In this document: positions 8,325-16,952 of the stretch, one piece after another | How positions within the stretch are numbered: the first letter of the stretch is position 1 | How the letters are laid out: each line of letters opens with the position of its first letter | Source: Phycisphaera sp. | GTDB lineage: Bacteria; Planctomycetota; Phycisphaerae; Phycisphaerales; UBA1924 | Direction of reading: 5' to 3' | Assembly: GCA_025916675.1 (NCBI GenBank) | Contig: CP098402.1 | Coordinates: 1,979,205-2,043,204 of the forward strand | DNA: 64,000 nucleotides | Notes under the pieces: generated by a model | What the model was told of the DNA's origin: nothing | Databases searched by the model: none | The model's input: only the letters and a program-made list of their open reading frames with translations | Position numbers and translations under genes: made by a program

Positions 8325-9755
8325 TCACGCCCCGCCACCCCGGAGCAGATCGATCAGCACCGCGTGCGACCGCGCTCCCATGCGGAAGCACGGCAGCTCG
8401 AACTTCTCATTGGGCGAGTGCACCCGGTCGTCGTCGAGCCCGAAGCCCATAAACACAGTGTCGAGCCCCAGGCTGTCCTTGAGCATGCCCGCGACGGGGA
8501 TCGAGCCGCCGGTCTTGATGAGCGCCACTTCCATGCCGGTCGATTGCTCCATCGCCTGACGGGCCTTGGCAAGCCACTTCGAGGTCGGGTCTACGCTCGA
8601 CGGGTGCCCGCCGTGCATGTCTTCCAGCTCCCACCGGCAGCCCGGCGGGGTCTTGTCTTCCAACCACGTGAAGAACTTCTTGACGATGTCGTCGGGGTCC
8701 TGGTTCGCCACCAGACGAAAACTCACCTTGGCCGTCGCGTACGCGGGGATCACCGTCTTGGCACCCGCGCCCATGTACCCGCCCCACATGCCGTTGATCT
8801 CGGCCGTCGGCCGCGACCACTCACGCTCGATGCTGGTGAACCCGGCCTCGCCGATGTCGGCCTCGGGCGAGAGCCCGATATGGCTGAGCATGTCGGGGAT
8901 GTCGATGTTGAGCGACGCCCACTGGGCCCGCTCCTCGTCGGTCGCCTCGATGAGATCGTCGTAAAACCCGTCGATCGTCACATGGCGGTTCTCGTCCCAC
9001 ATCTGCGCGAGCACCTTGGATAGCTCGTTCAGCGGGTTGGGCATGCGCCCGCCCCAGAAGCCGCTGTGCACGTCCTTGTCGGGCCCGTGCAGGCGGATCT
9101 GCGTGTACGCCAGCCCGCGAACGCCGTAGGTAATGGCCGGCCTGGTTCGCGAGATCATCCCGGTGTCGCTAATGAGGCAGAAGTCGCAGCCCTTGAGCTC
9201 GCCCTCATACTCCTTCAGGAACTTCTCGAGGTTCTCCGAACCCGATTCTTCTTCCCCCTCGAGCAGCACCGTCACGCGCAGCCCGCCGGCGGCTTCGCCG
9301 CTCTCTTCCTTCCACGCGCGCAGCGCTTCGAGGTACATCGCCACCTGGCCCTTGTCGTCGCTCGCCCCGCGCGCCACGATGTGATCGGCCGGCGTCTTCG
9401 CGTCGGCCTTCTTCACCACCGGGTCGAACGGCCCGCTCTCCCACAGGTCCAGCGGGTCGGGCGGCTGCACGTCGTAGTGGCCATAAAACAAAACATGAGG
9501 CCCGGTGCCGCTGTCGGCGTTGGGCGTCTTGGCCAGCACGCACGGGTGCCCCGGCTCGTCCTTGGTGCCCGTGGGCAGCACGCGGGCGGTCAGCCCGGCC
9601 TCTTCCAGCCGCTCGGCCGCCCAGCGGGCCGCGTCTTTGCATTGGTAGGCGAACTCGGGGTCGGCGCTGATGCTGGCGATGCGGAGCCACTCGCACAGCC
9701 GATCGACGGCCTGCGGTTCGGTCTGCTCGAGCTTCTGGAGAACCTGGTCGATCAT
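8325..9755 (-). CDS. M20 family metallo-dipeptidase
   Basis: A 476-residue dizinc peptidase of the M20 (CNDP/DapE-like) family, probably hydrolysing dipeptides in the cytosol. Metal and catalytic residues are all recognisable: His93 and Asp95 in GHYDVQPP, bridging Asp133 in 'ARGASDDKG', catalytic Glu168 and metal Glu169 in 'LLEGEEESGS', Asp197 in 'ISDTGM', and a late His in 'DDRVHSPNEKFE'. The dimerisation lid domain lies between ~205 and ~350 ('DVHSGFWGGRMPNPLNEL'). Length fits the family. No signal peptide is seen. Confidence 0.95.
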   Translation of the reverse strand: MIDQVLQKLEQTEPQAVDRLCEWLRIASISADPEFAYQCKDAARWAAERLEEAGLTARVLPTGTKDEPGHPCVLAKTPNADSGTGPHVLFYGHYDVQPPDPLDLWESGPFDPVVKKADAKTPADHIVARGASDDKGQVAMYLEALRAWKEESGEAAGGLRVTVLLEGEEESGSENLEKFLKEYEGELKGCDFCLISDTGMISRTRPAITYGVRGLAYTQIRLHGPDKDVHSGFWGGRMPNPLNELSKVLAQMWDENRHVTIDGFYDDLIEATDEERAQWASLNIDIPDMLSHIGLSPEADIGEAGFTSIEREWSRPTAEINGMWGGYMGAGAKTVIPAYATAKVSFRLVANQDPDDIVKKFFTWLEDKTPPGCRWELEDMHGGHPSSVDPTSKWLAKARQAMEQSTGMEVALIKTGGSIPVAGMLKDSLGLDTVFMGFGLDDDRVHSPNEKFELPCFRMGARSHAVLIDLLRGGGA

Positions 9756-9839
9756 GCATGCTCCTACGCGGCATTTGTACGCCGTCGAAGGGGCATCGTT
9801 GCAGCCTCGACCCCGGACTTCTTGAGCAGCCGCCCCGAA

Positions 9840-10352
9840 TCAGCCCCCGGCTTCCTCTCGGTCGAGGGCTTCGAGCATGAGGTCGTCCGGCGGAGCGGGG
9901 TTGTGGCCCACCACCTGCCGACCGCAATCGGGGCAGGTCGCCGAGCCGCCGGCGGGCACGTACACCCAGGTCGGATCCCACTTCGCCTCGCCGTCGCTGG
10001 TCCAGTGGCACGCCTCTGCCGGCATGAGCGTATCAGCATCGGTGTTCGGGTTACGGACGGGGAACCCCACGTCCTCAGCCAGGCGGTAGTCCTCGAACAC
10101 CTCGCCGGTCTCCACGTCGATCAGCGTGATCTCCTGCGTCCACCGCTCCAGCGAGCCCACCTCGCTTTGCAGCGAGCGCGCCGCGATCACCGCAACGCCG
10201 ATGAGGCATCCGAGGATGACCACGGCCAGGATGACGTTCTTCGGCGGGAGCCCGCCCGATCCGCCGTCATCGCCTCGCTTAGCGGAGTTCGGCTGCTGGC
10301 GATCAAAATCGTCGATCAGGCTGCCGAGATTCTCTGATTGGGCCTGCACCAT
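9840..10352 (-). CDS. Hypothetical single-pass membrane protein with a CPDC motif
   Basis: A 170-residue protein starting at an ATG with GGAG six bases upstream. An N-terminal disordered cytosolic part (rich in Gln, Asp, Gly) is followed by one transmembrane helix ('NVILAVVILGCLIGVAVIAA') and a soluble domain ending in 'ATCPDCGRQVVGH', a lone zinc-knuckle-like or redox-active CxxC. It lies 39 bases downstream of a prepilin-like gene on the same strand, so it may be co-expressed with it. The function is not recognised. Confidence 0.65.
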   Translation of the reverse strand: MVQAQSENLGSLIDDFDRQQPNSAKRGDDGGSGGLPPKNVILAVVILGCLIGVAVIAARSLQSEVGSLERWTQEITLIDVETGEVFEDYRLAEDVGFPVRNPNTDADTLMPAEACHWTSDGEAKWDPTWVYVPAGGSATCPDCGRQVVGHNPAPPDDLMLEALDREEAGG

Positions 10353-10391
10353 CGCTGCTCCACGCAATCCCGTGATCTCGAACGGACCGGA

Positions 10392-11477
10392 TCAGGGCAC
10401 AATGTAGGGATTCCGGCGCGACACGTCCTGCGCCTTGCTGGGCCACTTTTCTTTCGCGTACTCCCAGAAGCTGGTGGGGTCGCCGACCTTCGTGCCGGTG
10501 GGGAACCAGAAGTCGGGGTTGGTGGCCTCGCCGTCGGTCATAAGCTTCACGTGGCCGTCGAAGAACGCCAGATGCCCCAGCACCTGCGTGGCGGCCACAC
10601 GCTCTGGGTCGGTCTGCGTGCCATGCCGGAAGGCAACGCGGCGCAGGTCGGGATACGTATTCGGATCCCGCACATGCAGACGCCTCCCACTCTCACCGGG
10701 TGCAGCCGAGCGATCGAGCTCGCGGTTCTCGTTGAACCACGCGCCCGTGCCCCCGAACGCGCCGCCGTACCAGCCGCCACTGCCGTCGCGCTCGCCGATC
10801 GCATAATCGAAGTCGGGCTTGGTGCGTCCGGAGGCGTACCGGTGTCCCTCGAACACGGCGACCTTCTGGAACAGCGTGCCAACGTTGTAGATGTACGGCT
10901 TGTAGTTCCCGCGATCGTTCAACCGCGGCGACGTGCCGCCCTCGCGCGGCGGCTTGGTGGTCGTCGTGAACTGCGTGCTCATGTTGTAGCCGATCATCCG
11001 ACCGGTGGTCCAGAGCGAGGAACCTCCGAACGGCGTGGACTGGAATCGGTTTGCCGGGCAGATGTACTCGTCCACGTTTTGGCGGTACCAATCGAACCGC
11101 TCGGAGCGGTACTGCTCGCCCTCGCGCGTGCGCCCCTCGATGCGGACCCCCTCGCCGGGCCCATTGCGGCCGTTCATGTGCGCCAGCGGGCCCATCCAGT
11201 CCCAGGTCTGCATGGCGATGCCGTTGTAGATGCCGAAGCTGGCGTCGTAGCCGCTCGTGTCGGGGCTGCCGACGATGGCGTCCTTGTACTCGTTGGCGTA
11301 GACATTGATGCTCTGGACGATCGAACGCAGGTTGCTCGCGCCCTTCACCTGCCGCGCCACGCCGCGGGCCTGGCCCAGCGCGGGCAGCAGAATGCCGATG
11401 AGCAACGCGATGATGGCGATGACCACCAGCAGCTCAATCAGTGTGAAGCCCGACCGCCCGCCTTGCCTTCGAAGCAT
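10392..11477 (-). CDS. Prepilin-type N-terminal cleavage/methylation protein (planctomycetal pseudopilin-like)
   Basis: A 361-residue protein with the class III signal 'GGRSGFTLIELLVVIAIIALLIGILLP': peptidase cleaves after Gly and Phe becomes the methylated first residue. The start at 11477 is chosen because GGAGGG lies about nine bases upstream; an in-frame ATG nine codons earlier has no ribosome site. The large soluble domain ends with 'HLAFFDGHVKLMTDGEA', the tail typical of the DUF1559-like planctomycetal prepilin proteins. Such proteins are abundant paralogs whose assembly into pili has not been established. Confidence 0.9.
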   Translation of the reverse strand: MLRRQGGRSGFTLIELLVVIAIIALLIGILLPALGQARGVARQVKGASNLRSIVQSINVYANEYKDAIVGSPDTSGYDASFGIYNGIAMQTWDWMGPLAHMNGRNGPGEGVRIEGRTREGEQYRSERFDWYRQNVDEYICPANRFQSTPFGGSSLWTTGRMIGYNMSTQFTTTTKPPREGGTSPRLNDRGNYKPYIYNVGTLFQKVAVFEGHRYASGRTKPDFDYAIGERDGSGGWYGGAFGGTGAWFNENRELDRSAAPGESGRRLHVRDPNTYPDLRRVAFRHGTQTDPERVAATQVLGHLAFFDGHVKLMTDGEATNPDFWFPTGTKVGDPTSFWEYAKEKWPSKAQDVSRRNPYIVP

Positions 11478-11726
11478 GCCCTTATCCCTCCGGAACTCGG
11501 CCATCTTACATCCATGGGTCTCGTATTGAGAGGCCCAAGTCTAGCTCCCATCGCCACCGACTTCGGCCCCGGAGGGGGCTGGATTGGGGTTCTAGGGGTT
11601 CTTAGCGCTTTGCTAACCGACATCCTGTCGCTTATCGCGCCACGAGTGCCTCGCCACGCCCATGCTGGGGCCATTGGGCGGCCATATCTCACGAACCCTC
11701 CAATCGCCGCCAACCTATCATGACTC

Positions 11727-12776
11727 GTGAAGCTCATCCTCCCGAACCCCCGTGGCTTCTGCGCGGGCGTCAGCATGGCCATCGACGTCGTCGACCAGGT
11801 GCTCGACCTGTGCCCGGGCCAGCCCGTCTACGTCTACCACGACATCGTCCACAACACCCACGTCGTGGGTCGCTTCAAGGCCCGGGGTGTCCGATTCATC
11901 GAGGACGTCGATCTGGTGCCCGACGGCGCCATCGTGGTCTTCAGCGCCCACGGCATCCCCCCGCGGGTCCGCCAGAAGGCCCTCGATCGCGGCCTGCGGG
12001 TTATCGACGCCACGTGCCCGCTGGTCACCAAGGTCCACAACGAGGCTATCCGGTATGCCCGCCTGGGCTACCAGATCCTGCTCGTGGGCCACAAGAACCA
12101 CCAGGAGATCATCGGCACCAGCGGCGAGGCCCCGGGCGCCACCCAGGTCGTCGAGATGCCTGAGGACATCCCCCACCTCCGCATCGAAGACCCTACCAAG
12201 TTGGTCTACCTGACCCAGACCACGCTGAGCACCGACGACGCGGCCGTCATCATCGACGCGCTCAAGGCGGCCTTTCCCGACATCAAGGCCCCGCCCAGCG
12301 AGGACATCTGCTACGCCACCACCAACCGCCAGCACGCCGTGCGCACGCTCGCGCCCACGTGCGATCTCACGCTGGTCGTGGGCTCGACCAACAGCAGCAA
12401 CAGCAAACGCCTGACCGAGATCAGCGCGACCGCCGGCACGCCCGGCAAGCTCATCGACGACGCGAGCCACATCGACCACGCGTGGTTCGCGTCACCCGAT
12501 GACACGGTTCTGATCACCGCCGGCGCGAGCGCGCCCGAGGACCTTGTGTCTGAGGTCTGCCGGACGCTGCTGGAACGCTACGGCGGCGAGATCCACGCCT
12601 GCGACGTGTTCGAAGAAGACGTCTACTTCGCGCCCCCCGCCGGCCTCAAGCAAATGATGCGCGAGCGGGGCATCGACCCCAAGAGCCGGGCGATTCGCGT
12701 GACCAAGCCGGAGGTCACCGAGTCGGAATACGGCAGTGTTGCGCTGACCATCAGCGCGCCCGGAGGCATCGCGTAA
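11727..12776 (+). CDS. ispH: 4-hydroxy-3-methylbut-2-enyl diphosphate reductase
   Basis: A 349-residue [4Fe-4S] enzyme that makes IPP and DMAPP in the last step of the MEP isoprenoid pathway. The three cluster cysteines are Cys12 (GFCAGV), Cys97 (ATCPLVTKVH) and Cys195 (EDICYATTNRQ). Substrate-binding His42, His75, His125 and Glu127 (GHKNHQEIIG) and the 'SNSSNSKRL' loop are all in place. The start is a GTG at 11727, which gives the usual N-terminus directly before the first Cys motif. The C-terminus runs ~30 residues past the usual end ('PPAGLKQMMRERGIDPKSRAI'). Confidence 0.97.
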   Translation: MKLILPNPRGFCAGVSMAIDVVDQVLDLCPGQPVYVYHDIVHNTHVVGRFKARGVRFIEDVDLVPDGAIVVFSAHGIPPRVRQKALDRGLRVIDATCPLVTKVHNEAIRYARLGYQILLVGHKNHQEIIGTSGEAPGATQVVEMPEDIPHLRIEDPTKLVYLTQTTLSTDDAAVIIDALKAAFPDIKAPPSEDICYATTNRQHAVRTLAPTCDLTLVVGSTNSSNSKRLTEISATAGTPGKLIDDASHIDHAWFASPDDTVLITAGASAPEDLVSEVCRTLLERYGGEIHACDVFEEDVYFAPPAGLKQMMRERGIDPKSRAIRVTKPEVTESEYGSVALTISAPGGIA

Positions 12777-12966
12777 CTGGACGGGCCGATTTGAGGATCC
12801 GGAGATTCGGTGGCCATCCGGCACATGAAGGACAGGACATGACCGTCGCCGGTACCAATCTCACTGGCCCGAGCAGCTGCCGCATGCACATCAATGCGAC
12901 GGATCGCCCGTCATTTTTGGTTTTGAGGTGTTCCAGACGGCCCCTGCAACAGCCGGTGTTCAGGCC

Positions 12967-13281
12967 TCAGCCAGTGCCTTTGTCTTCTACCGCCTCGGCC
13001 TCGTCCGCGATCGCCTTGAGCGCCTTCCCATTCATCAGCGGGATGCTCGTGCGACCCGTGCTCAGCACGACGCGTACGTAGGGCTTGCACATGCCGCAGC
13101 CCGTGCAGCAGCCGGTGCGTTCGCTGAGTTGGTCCTGGGTCAGGCCCTCCTCGCGGGCCATCTTCAGCAGCTTCTCAAAGGGCTGGTCGTAGCACACGCA
13201 CCGCTCGACGCGAACCCGCGACGTGGACGCGTCGAGGTCGGCGATGGTGGCGGGTTTGGCGGTCTCTTGGCCCATACTCAC
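12967..13281 (-). CDS. BFD-like [2Fe-2S]-binding protein
   Basis: A ~104-residue small protein. It has the bacterioferritin-associated ferredoxin (Fer2_BFD) pattern: an early 'RCVCYDQPF' and a later 'TGCCTGCGMCKPY' supply the cluster cysteines, separated by a helical 'LLKMAREEGLTQDQLSERT'. Such domains pass electrons or serve in iron release. The start is GTG at 13281 or ATG at 13275, neither with a strong ribosome site. It converges on ispH across 190 bases with nothing recognised. There is no bacterioferritin gene nearby. Confidence 0.85.
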   Translation of the reverse strand: MSMGQETAKPATIADLDASTSRVRVERCVCYDQPFEKLLKMAREEGLTQDQLSERTGCCTGCGMCKPYVRVVLSTGRTSIPLMNGKALKAIADEAEAVEDKGTG

Positions 13282-13312
13282 GACACACTATCGGCCGGCC
13301 GCGAGCGGTTTC

Positions 13313-14146
13313 TCACCTCCATACCCGCCAGTCGGGTATATAGCGAGGGCCATTGTGGATGCCGACCGATCCGATCCCCCGCGCCGGCTGCGTGAGCCAG
13401 CCCGCCTCGGCCCGATAGCCTCGTGCGCTGCCGTCGGCGTGGACGGCCATGCAACTGGCTCCAGCCCCCAGCCCGCCGTGCCGAAAGCAGGTGGTGGGAA
13501 AGCCGTTGCGTCGCCAGCGGGCACCATCTGGCCCCGCCCCCGCGTAGAGCATCGGCGGATCGAGCAGGGCGTTGCTGGCGGGCAGGACCATGGGCCCGCG
13601 GCTGATGAGCGTGTCGGCAAACACGAGCAGGCTCGCCGGATCGGCGATGCCGCTCAGCCGCTGGTGCGGCCGGTGGCCAATCTCGTACGACCAGCCGGGC
13701 GTGTACGCGGGGCTGAGGTAATAACCGTTGTAGCCGTAGGTGCTGGTTGGGGCTTGGGTCGCACCCTGGTGGGCGTACGTGCCCGGCCGTTGCGCGGGGC
13801 AGGCGAACGGGCCGATCTCTCCCGGCTTGGCGTCGAGATAGGACGACAACAACCCGCGAGAATGATCGAGCGAGCCGCTGGCCGACCCGTCGGCACCCCA
13901 CCAGTAGACGCTGTCGCCCCCACCGGTGTCGGCTGGGTCGGTATACGCCAGCGGCATCGCCAGCCCGTCATGGTCGCCGGCGTACATCGTCCATGCGACG
14001 CCGAACTGGCGCACGTTGCTCGAGCACACCGCCCCACGGGCCGCGTCGCGCGCGCCCGAGAGCGCCGGCAGTAACACGCCGACGAGCGTGCCCACGATTG
14101 CGGTGATCACCAGCACCTCAATGAGCGTGAACGCGCGGCGGGCCAT
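13313..14146 (-). CDS. Prepilin-like protein, third gene of the B12-riboswitch operon
   Basis: A 277-residue class III signal protein: 'RRAFTLIEVLVITAIVGTLVGVLLP' at the N-terminus, then a soluble domain with the planctomycetal prepilin tail 'FRHGGLGAG...VHADGSARGY'. The ATG at 14146 overlaps the TGA of the preceding propeller gene by one base (TGATG), which implies translational coupling, so an earlier in-frame ATG at 14182 is less likely. It has a Cys in the mature domain ('CSSNVRQFG') and another pair further on. Its co-expression with two dockerin proteins downstream of a cobalamin riboswitch is unusual for a prepilin. Confidence 0.88.
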   Translation of the reverse strand: MARRAFTLIEVLVITAIVGTLVGVLLPALSGARDAARGAVCSSNVRQFGVAWTMYAGDHDGLAMPLAYTDPADTGGGDSVYWWGADGSASGSLDHSRGLLSSYLDAKPGEIGPFACPAQRPGTYAHQGATQAPTSTYGYNGYYLSPAYTPGWSYEIGHRPHQRLSGIADPASLLVFADTLISRGPMVLPASNALLDPPMLYAGAGPDGARWRRNGFPTTCFRHGGLGAGASCMAVHADGSARGYRAEAGWLTQPARGIGSVGIHNGPRYIPDWRVWR

Positions 14147-15576
14147 CAAGCACACCCCGCGTCGAAGGCGTTCTGGAAGCACAGGAAATCGAAGATCGTC
14201 GGTGTCCCGTCGCCATCACAGTCCGCCGCAAGATCGCCGGCATCGAACGCGTTCTGGAACGCCAGGAAATCGAAGATCGTCAGCGAGCCGTCGCCATCAA
14301 AATCGGCGAAGCAAGTCGGGTCGAGAGCGAAGGCCACGACATGGTCGCCCCACATGCTGACCGCGATACCCTGGGCGATCGCGGGCGAACCTCCTCCGAG
14401 GTCCGTCCGCGCGTGAACGAACTCGGCGCCGGCCGGGTGGGCGTCGAGATCAACGAGTGCGAGCCCGCCGTCGGGCGCGCCCACGAGCAGCGCGACCCCA
14501 TCGGGTGTGCGGATCGCCGCGGGCTGGTGGTCCCAGCCACCCAGCGCGAGATACTCGCCGGGATCGATGCGGCCATCGGCGTTGAGGTCGTCCCAGGTCT
14601 CCGTGGCCAGGTCCCAAACCCGCTCGGCGGTAGTGGCCCGATCGTTGAAGAGCTGGATCGTGGGCAGCGAACCGAACCCCTCCAGTCCCGCGGACAGCAC
14701 AACCCGGCCATCGCCCAGTGGAATCGGCGTGGCATCGGTGCGCTCGCAGGCGATCGCCCACAACTCGTCGCCGGTCGCCGCGTCGAGCTTGACCATGTTG
14801 CTATTGTCGCGCCCACCGCTGAAGGCGTAGCTGGCCGCGAACAGCGAGCCGCCCTCGTACGCGATCCCGCCGAAGAAGCCGATCGGGTTGCTGGCCGTCC
14901 ACGCCTCGGTGTCGTGCTCGAAGGCCTTGATCGAGCCGTCGGCCAGCGCCACGAACACGCGCGGGCCGTCCACGGCGGGCGTGGCACCGGATGCCGACCC
15001 GATCGTCACCTCGTCGATCACCTCGCCATCGGCCGCGTCGAGCATCAGCAGCCTTGCCCCGCCGCCGAACGGATCGTACGTGGTCAACCGTACGACACCA
15101 TTGTCGGCGTCGATAGCCGGCGACGCGTTGACCACCGGCTGGCCCAGCGCAGCTCGCCACAGTTCTGCGCCGTTGCCCAGGTCGAGTGCCACAGCCGAAG
15201 AGCCCGTGGTGACGATGACGAATCCGCCACCACGCACGCCTTCGAGGGCCGGGCTCGACCACGAGAGCAGCACCGGAGCATCAACCGGGGCACGCCACAG
15301 TTCTTCGCCGGTGCCAGCTTCGAGCGCGATCGCGTTGGCGTGCCCATCCAGCAAGCCCAGCACCACGACCACGCCGTCACTCGAGATCACCGGCGACACC
15401 TGCGGGATCGCTTCGAATACGCCGCCGGCGTCGTAAAGCCATGCCTCCGTGCTGAGCTCAGGAAGTACCGCAGTATCGGCAATCGACACGCGATGGGGCG
15501 TGGCGGCGGCGTGCGTCCAGGCGTCCTGCGCGATCGCCCGCATCGCGGTCACGAGAATGACGGCAGCACTACGCAT
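14146..15576 (-). CDS. Secreted PQQ-type beta-propeller protein with C-terminal GC-type dockerin
   Basis: A 476-residue exported protein. A short signal region (to 'AIAQ', ~17) is followed by repeated propeller blades of the PQQ-enzyme-repeat kind: 'ALEAGTGEELWRAPV', 'ALDLGNGAELWRAAL', 'MLDAADGEVIDEV', 'KLDAATGDELWAI'. Residues ~422-476 hold a dockerin-like module with two 'DGDG..TIFDFLxFQNAF' calcium-loop repeats bracketed by Cys, the GC-type anchor of Phycisphaerales. No PQQ dehydrogenase active site is seen, so a binding or scaffold role is more likely. Its ATG overlaps the previous gene by eight bases and its stop overlaps the next start. It lies under cobalamin riboswitch control; BtuG of Bacteroides, a B12-capturing surface protein, is also a beta-propeller, but homology is not claimed. 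Confidence 0.88.
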   Translation of the reverse strand: MRSAAVILVTAMRAIAQDAWTHAAATPHRVSIADTAVLPELSTEAWLYDAGGVFEAIPQVSPVISSDGVVVVLGLLDGHANAIALEAGTGEELWRAPVDAPVLLSWSSPALEGVRGGGFVIVTTGSSAVALDLGNGAELWRAALGQPVVNASPAIDADNGVVRLTTYDPFGGGARLLMLDAADGEVIDEVTIGSASGATPAVDGPRVFVALADGSIKAFEHDTEAWTASNPIGFFGGIAYEGGSLFAASYAFSGGRDNSNMVKLDAATGDELWAIACERTDATPIPLGDGRVVLSAGLEGFGSLPTIQLFNDRATTAERVWDLATETWDDLNADGRIDPGEYLALGGWDHQPAAIRTPDGVALLVGAPDGGLALVDLDAHPAGAEFVHARTDLGGGSPAIAQGIAVSMWGDHVVAFALDPTCFADFDGDGSLTIFDFLAFQNAFDAGDLAADCDGDGTPTIFDFLCFQNAFDAGCA

Positions 15577-16465
15577 CGCAGCCGTCCACGAACAGGTTGG
15601 TGAAGGTCAGGTAGTCGAAGATATCGAGCGAGCCATTCTCATCGAAGTCAGCCCGGCCGTCGCCAGTGGCGAACAGGCTCTGGAACGCGAGGAAGTCGAA
15701 CACGTCGACCTCGCCGTTGCCATCGACATCGGCCTCGCACAACGAACGCACGACCGCCAGCGCATCGATGTCGGGCGACTGTCCGTCGCCGGCCGTGATG
15801 CGCACGAAGTTGGCCTCCAGCAGCCCGGCCGCGCCGATGTCGATGCCAACGCCGCCACCCGAGCCGTTGTACGCCGCAAGCAGCTCATCCCAGTTCGCAC
15901 CGTCCGGGTCGAAACCGGGATTCACAGGCAGCCGAAAGTCGCTCGGGACATCGCCGCGCTCCTCGGTGAAGGGGGTTGCCAGGTCGAGATAGCCAAGCGT
16001 CGGATAATGATCTTCGGCGGCGGCCGCAACGGCAAAAAACTCGACGCCATCCTGCGAGACCTCGATCGAGCCCCCGTCGAAGAACGTGCCGCCCACGACG
16101 CCCGCGGGGAAGGCCGAGTCGATGTAGCCGCCGTTGTGGAAGAGGATCAGGTCGATGCCGAATGGGTTGAACGCCGCGTCGAACGCGGGCGTGCCCAAGC
16201 GCAGCGTCAAACTCCCACCCGCGCCGATGGTGACGACCTCGCTGGACAGGAACGGCGGGTTGAACGGCGTGACAACGCCGGGGAACGAGCCCACGCCCGT
16301 GTACCGCGTTGGCTTACCAAGAGCGCCCGAGGGGTCATCAAACCCGATCGGCACGTCGGCACCTGGCGTGTACTCGACCACCTCGGCTGCCCACGGGTCG
16401 AGTAGGCCCTGGGCACTCGCAACGGCGGAAATGGACAGAACAACAGACAAAGCAACCGTGCGCAT
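15569..16465 (-). CDS. Secreted GC-type dockerin protein, first gene of the B12-riboswitch operon
   Basis: A 298-residue protein with a signal peptide ending at 'ASAQG' (~19). A beta-sandwich-like domain of about 220 residues ('GSLTLRLGTPAFDAAFNPFGIDLILFHNGGY', 'GSIEVSQDGVEFFAVA', 'GLLEANFVRITAGDGQSPDIDALAVVR') ends in a GC-type dockerin at ~242-298. The domain reads like PEP-CTERM-type cell-surface proteins with a discoidin-like end ('DIDALAVV'). It begins with a strong GGAAGGGG ribosome site seven bases before the ATG, and that site is complementary to an upstream leader segment. It is the first gene after the cobalamin riboswitch. Confidence 0.85.
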   Translation of the reverse strand: MRTVALSVVLSISAVASAQGLLDPWAAEVVEYTPGADVPIGFDDPSGALGKPTRYTGVGSFPGVVTPFNPPFLSSEVVTIGAGGSLTLRLGTPAFDAAFNPFGIDLILFHNGGYIDSAFPAGVVGGTFFDGGSIEVSQDGVEFFAVAAAAEDHYPTLGYLDLATPFTEERGDVPSDFRLPVNPGFDPDGANWDELLAAYNGSGGGVGIDIGAAGLLEANFVRITAGDGQSPDIDALAVVRSLCEADVDGNGEVDVFDFLAFQSLFATGDGRADFDENGSLDIFDYLTFTNLFVDGCDA

Positions 16466-16652
16466 CGCGCACCCCTTCCGTGCCGGCTTGTCACCGGCGT
16501 GCGTCCCGATTCGCGCGGGACGGCCCCGGACTGTTCACCCAAAAGGGGTGGGTCCATAGATCGCTTCTCGCTTGGGTATCCGTAGCACGGCTGCGCACAC
16601 GCCCGGGGCACACGGGCTCGCACCGTGCCACCCCATTCGCGAGGGCGACAAC
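16466..16652 (-). promoter_or_regulatory. Leader (expression platform) between cobalamin aptamer and first gene
   Basis: About 190 bases of untranslated leader. Read on the minus strand it holds several hairpins: CACCC-CTTTT-GGGTG near 16536-16550, GTCCCG...CGGGAC near 16503-16525, and GCCGG-TGACAA-GCCGG just before the ribosome site. The sequence CACCCCTT (complement of 16543-16550) is exactly complementary to AAGGGGTG of the ribosome site (16469-16476). No T-tract follows any hairpin, so control is more likely at translation than by termination. The pairing scheme is inferred. Confidence 0.6.
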
Positions 16653-16869
16653 GCAGGCTCGTGGCAGGTCTTCCGGCTCCGGGCCCGAGTCTCGGCGGCC
16701 TTCCCGCGAAGGAGTCAAAAACTCCCCGCAGTGGCGTGCTCCCCAGATAGCTTCTGGGGGCCGAGGTCGGAACATGCCCGTTACGGCGGCGCGTCCGCGG
16801 TGGCTTTACACCACACTTCCCTTTTCACTCCCACCCGATGGTGGGAGAACCACTAGCCCATGAGCCTAC
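16653..16869 (-). promoter_or_regulatory. Cobalamin (AdoCbl-type) riboswitch
   Basis: On the minus strand this region carries the B12 riboswitch core. The P1 stem is made by 16858-16869 with 16653-16664. A conserved GTGAAAAGGGAAG-type block follows, then the 'CCGCGG.CGC..CCGTAAC' junction, 'GCCACTG', 'GGGAAGGC', and finally the B12 box AGCCGGAAGACCTGCC (16663-16678). Order and spacing match the class. It lies between the hflX stop and a three-gene operon of surface proteins, not next to B12 synthesis or BtuB-type uptake genes. Confidence 0.93.
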
Positions 16870-16952
16870 TCCGGTTTTCGGAAGGGATCAAGAGTGATGA
16901 ACCCGAAGATCGCAGGGGGCTTGGAAGGGGGTGATCGGGTAGGCGGGTGGTC

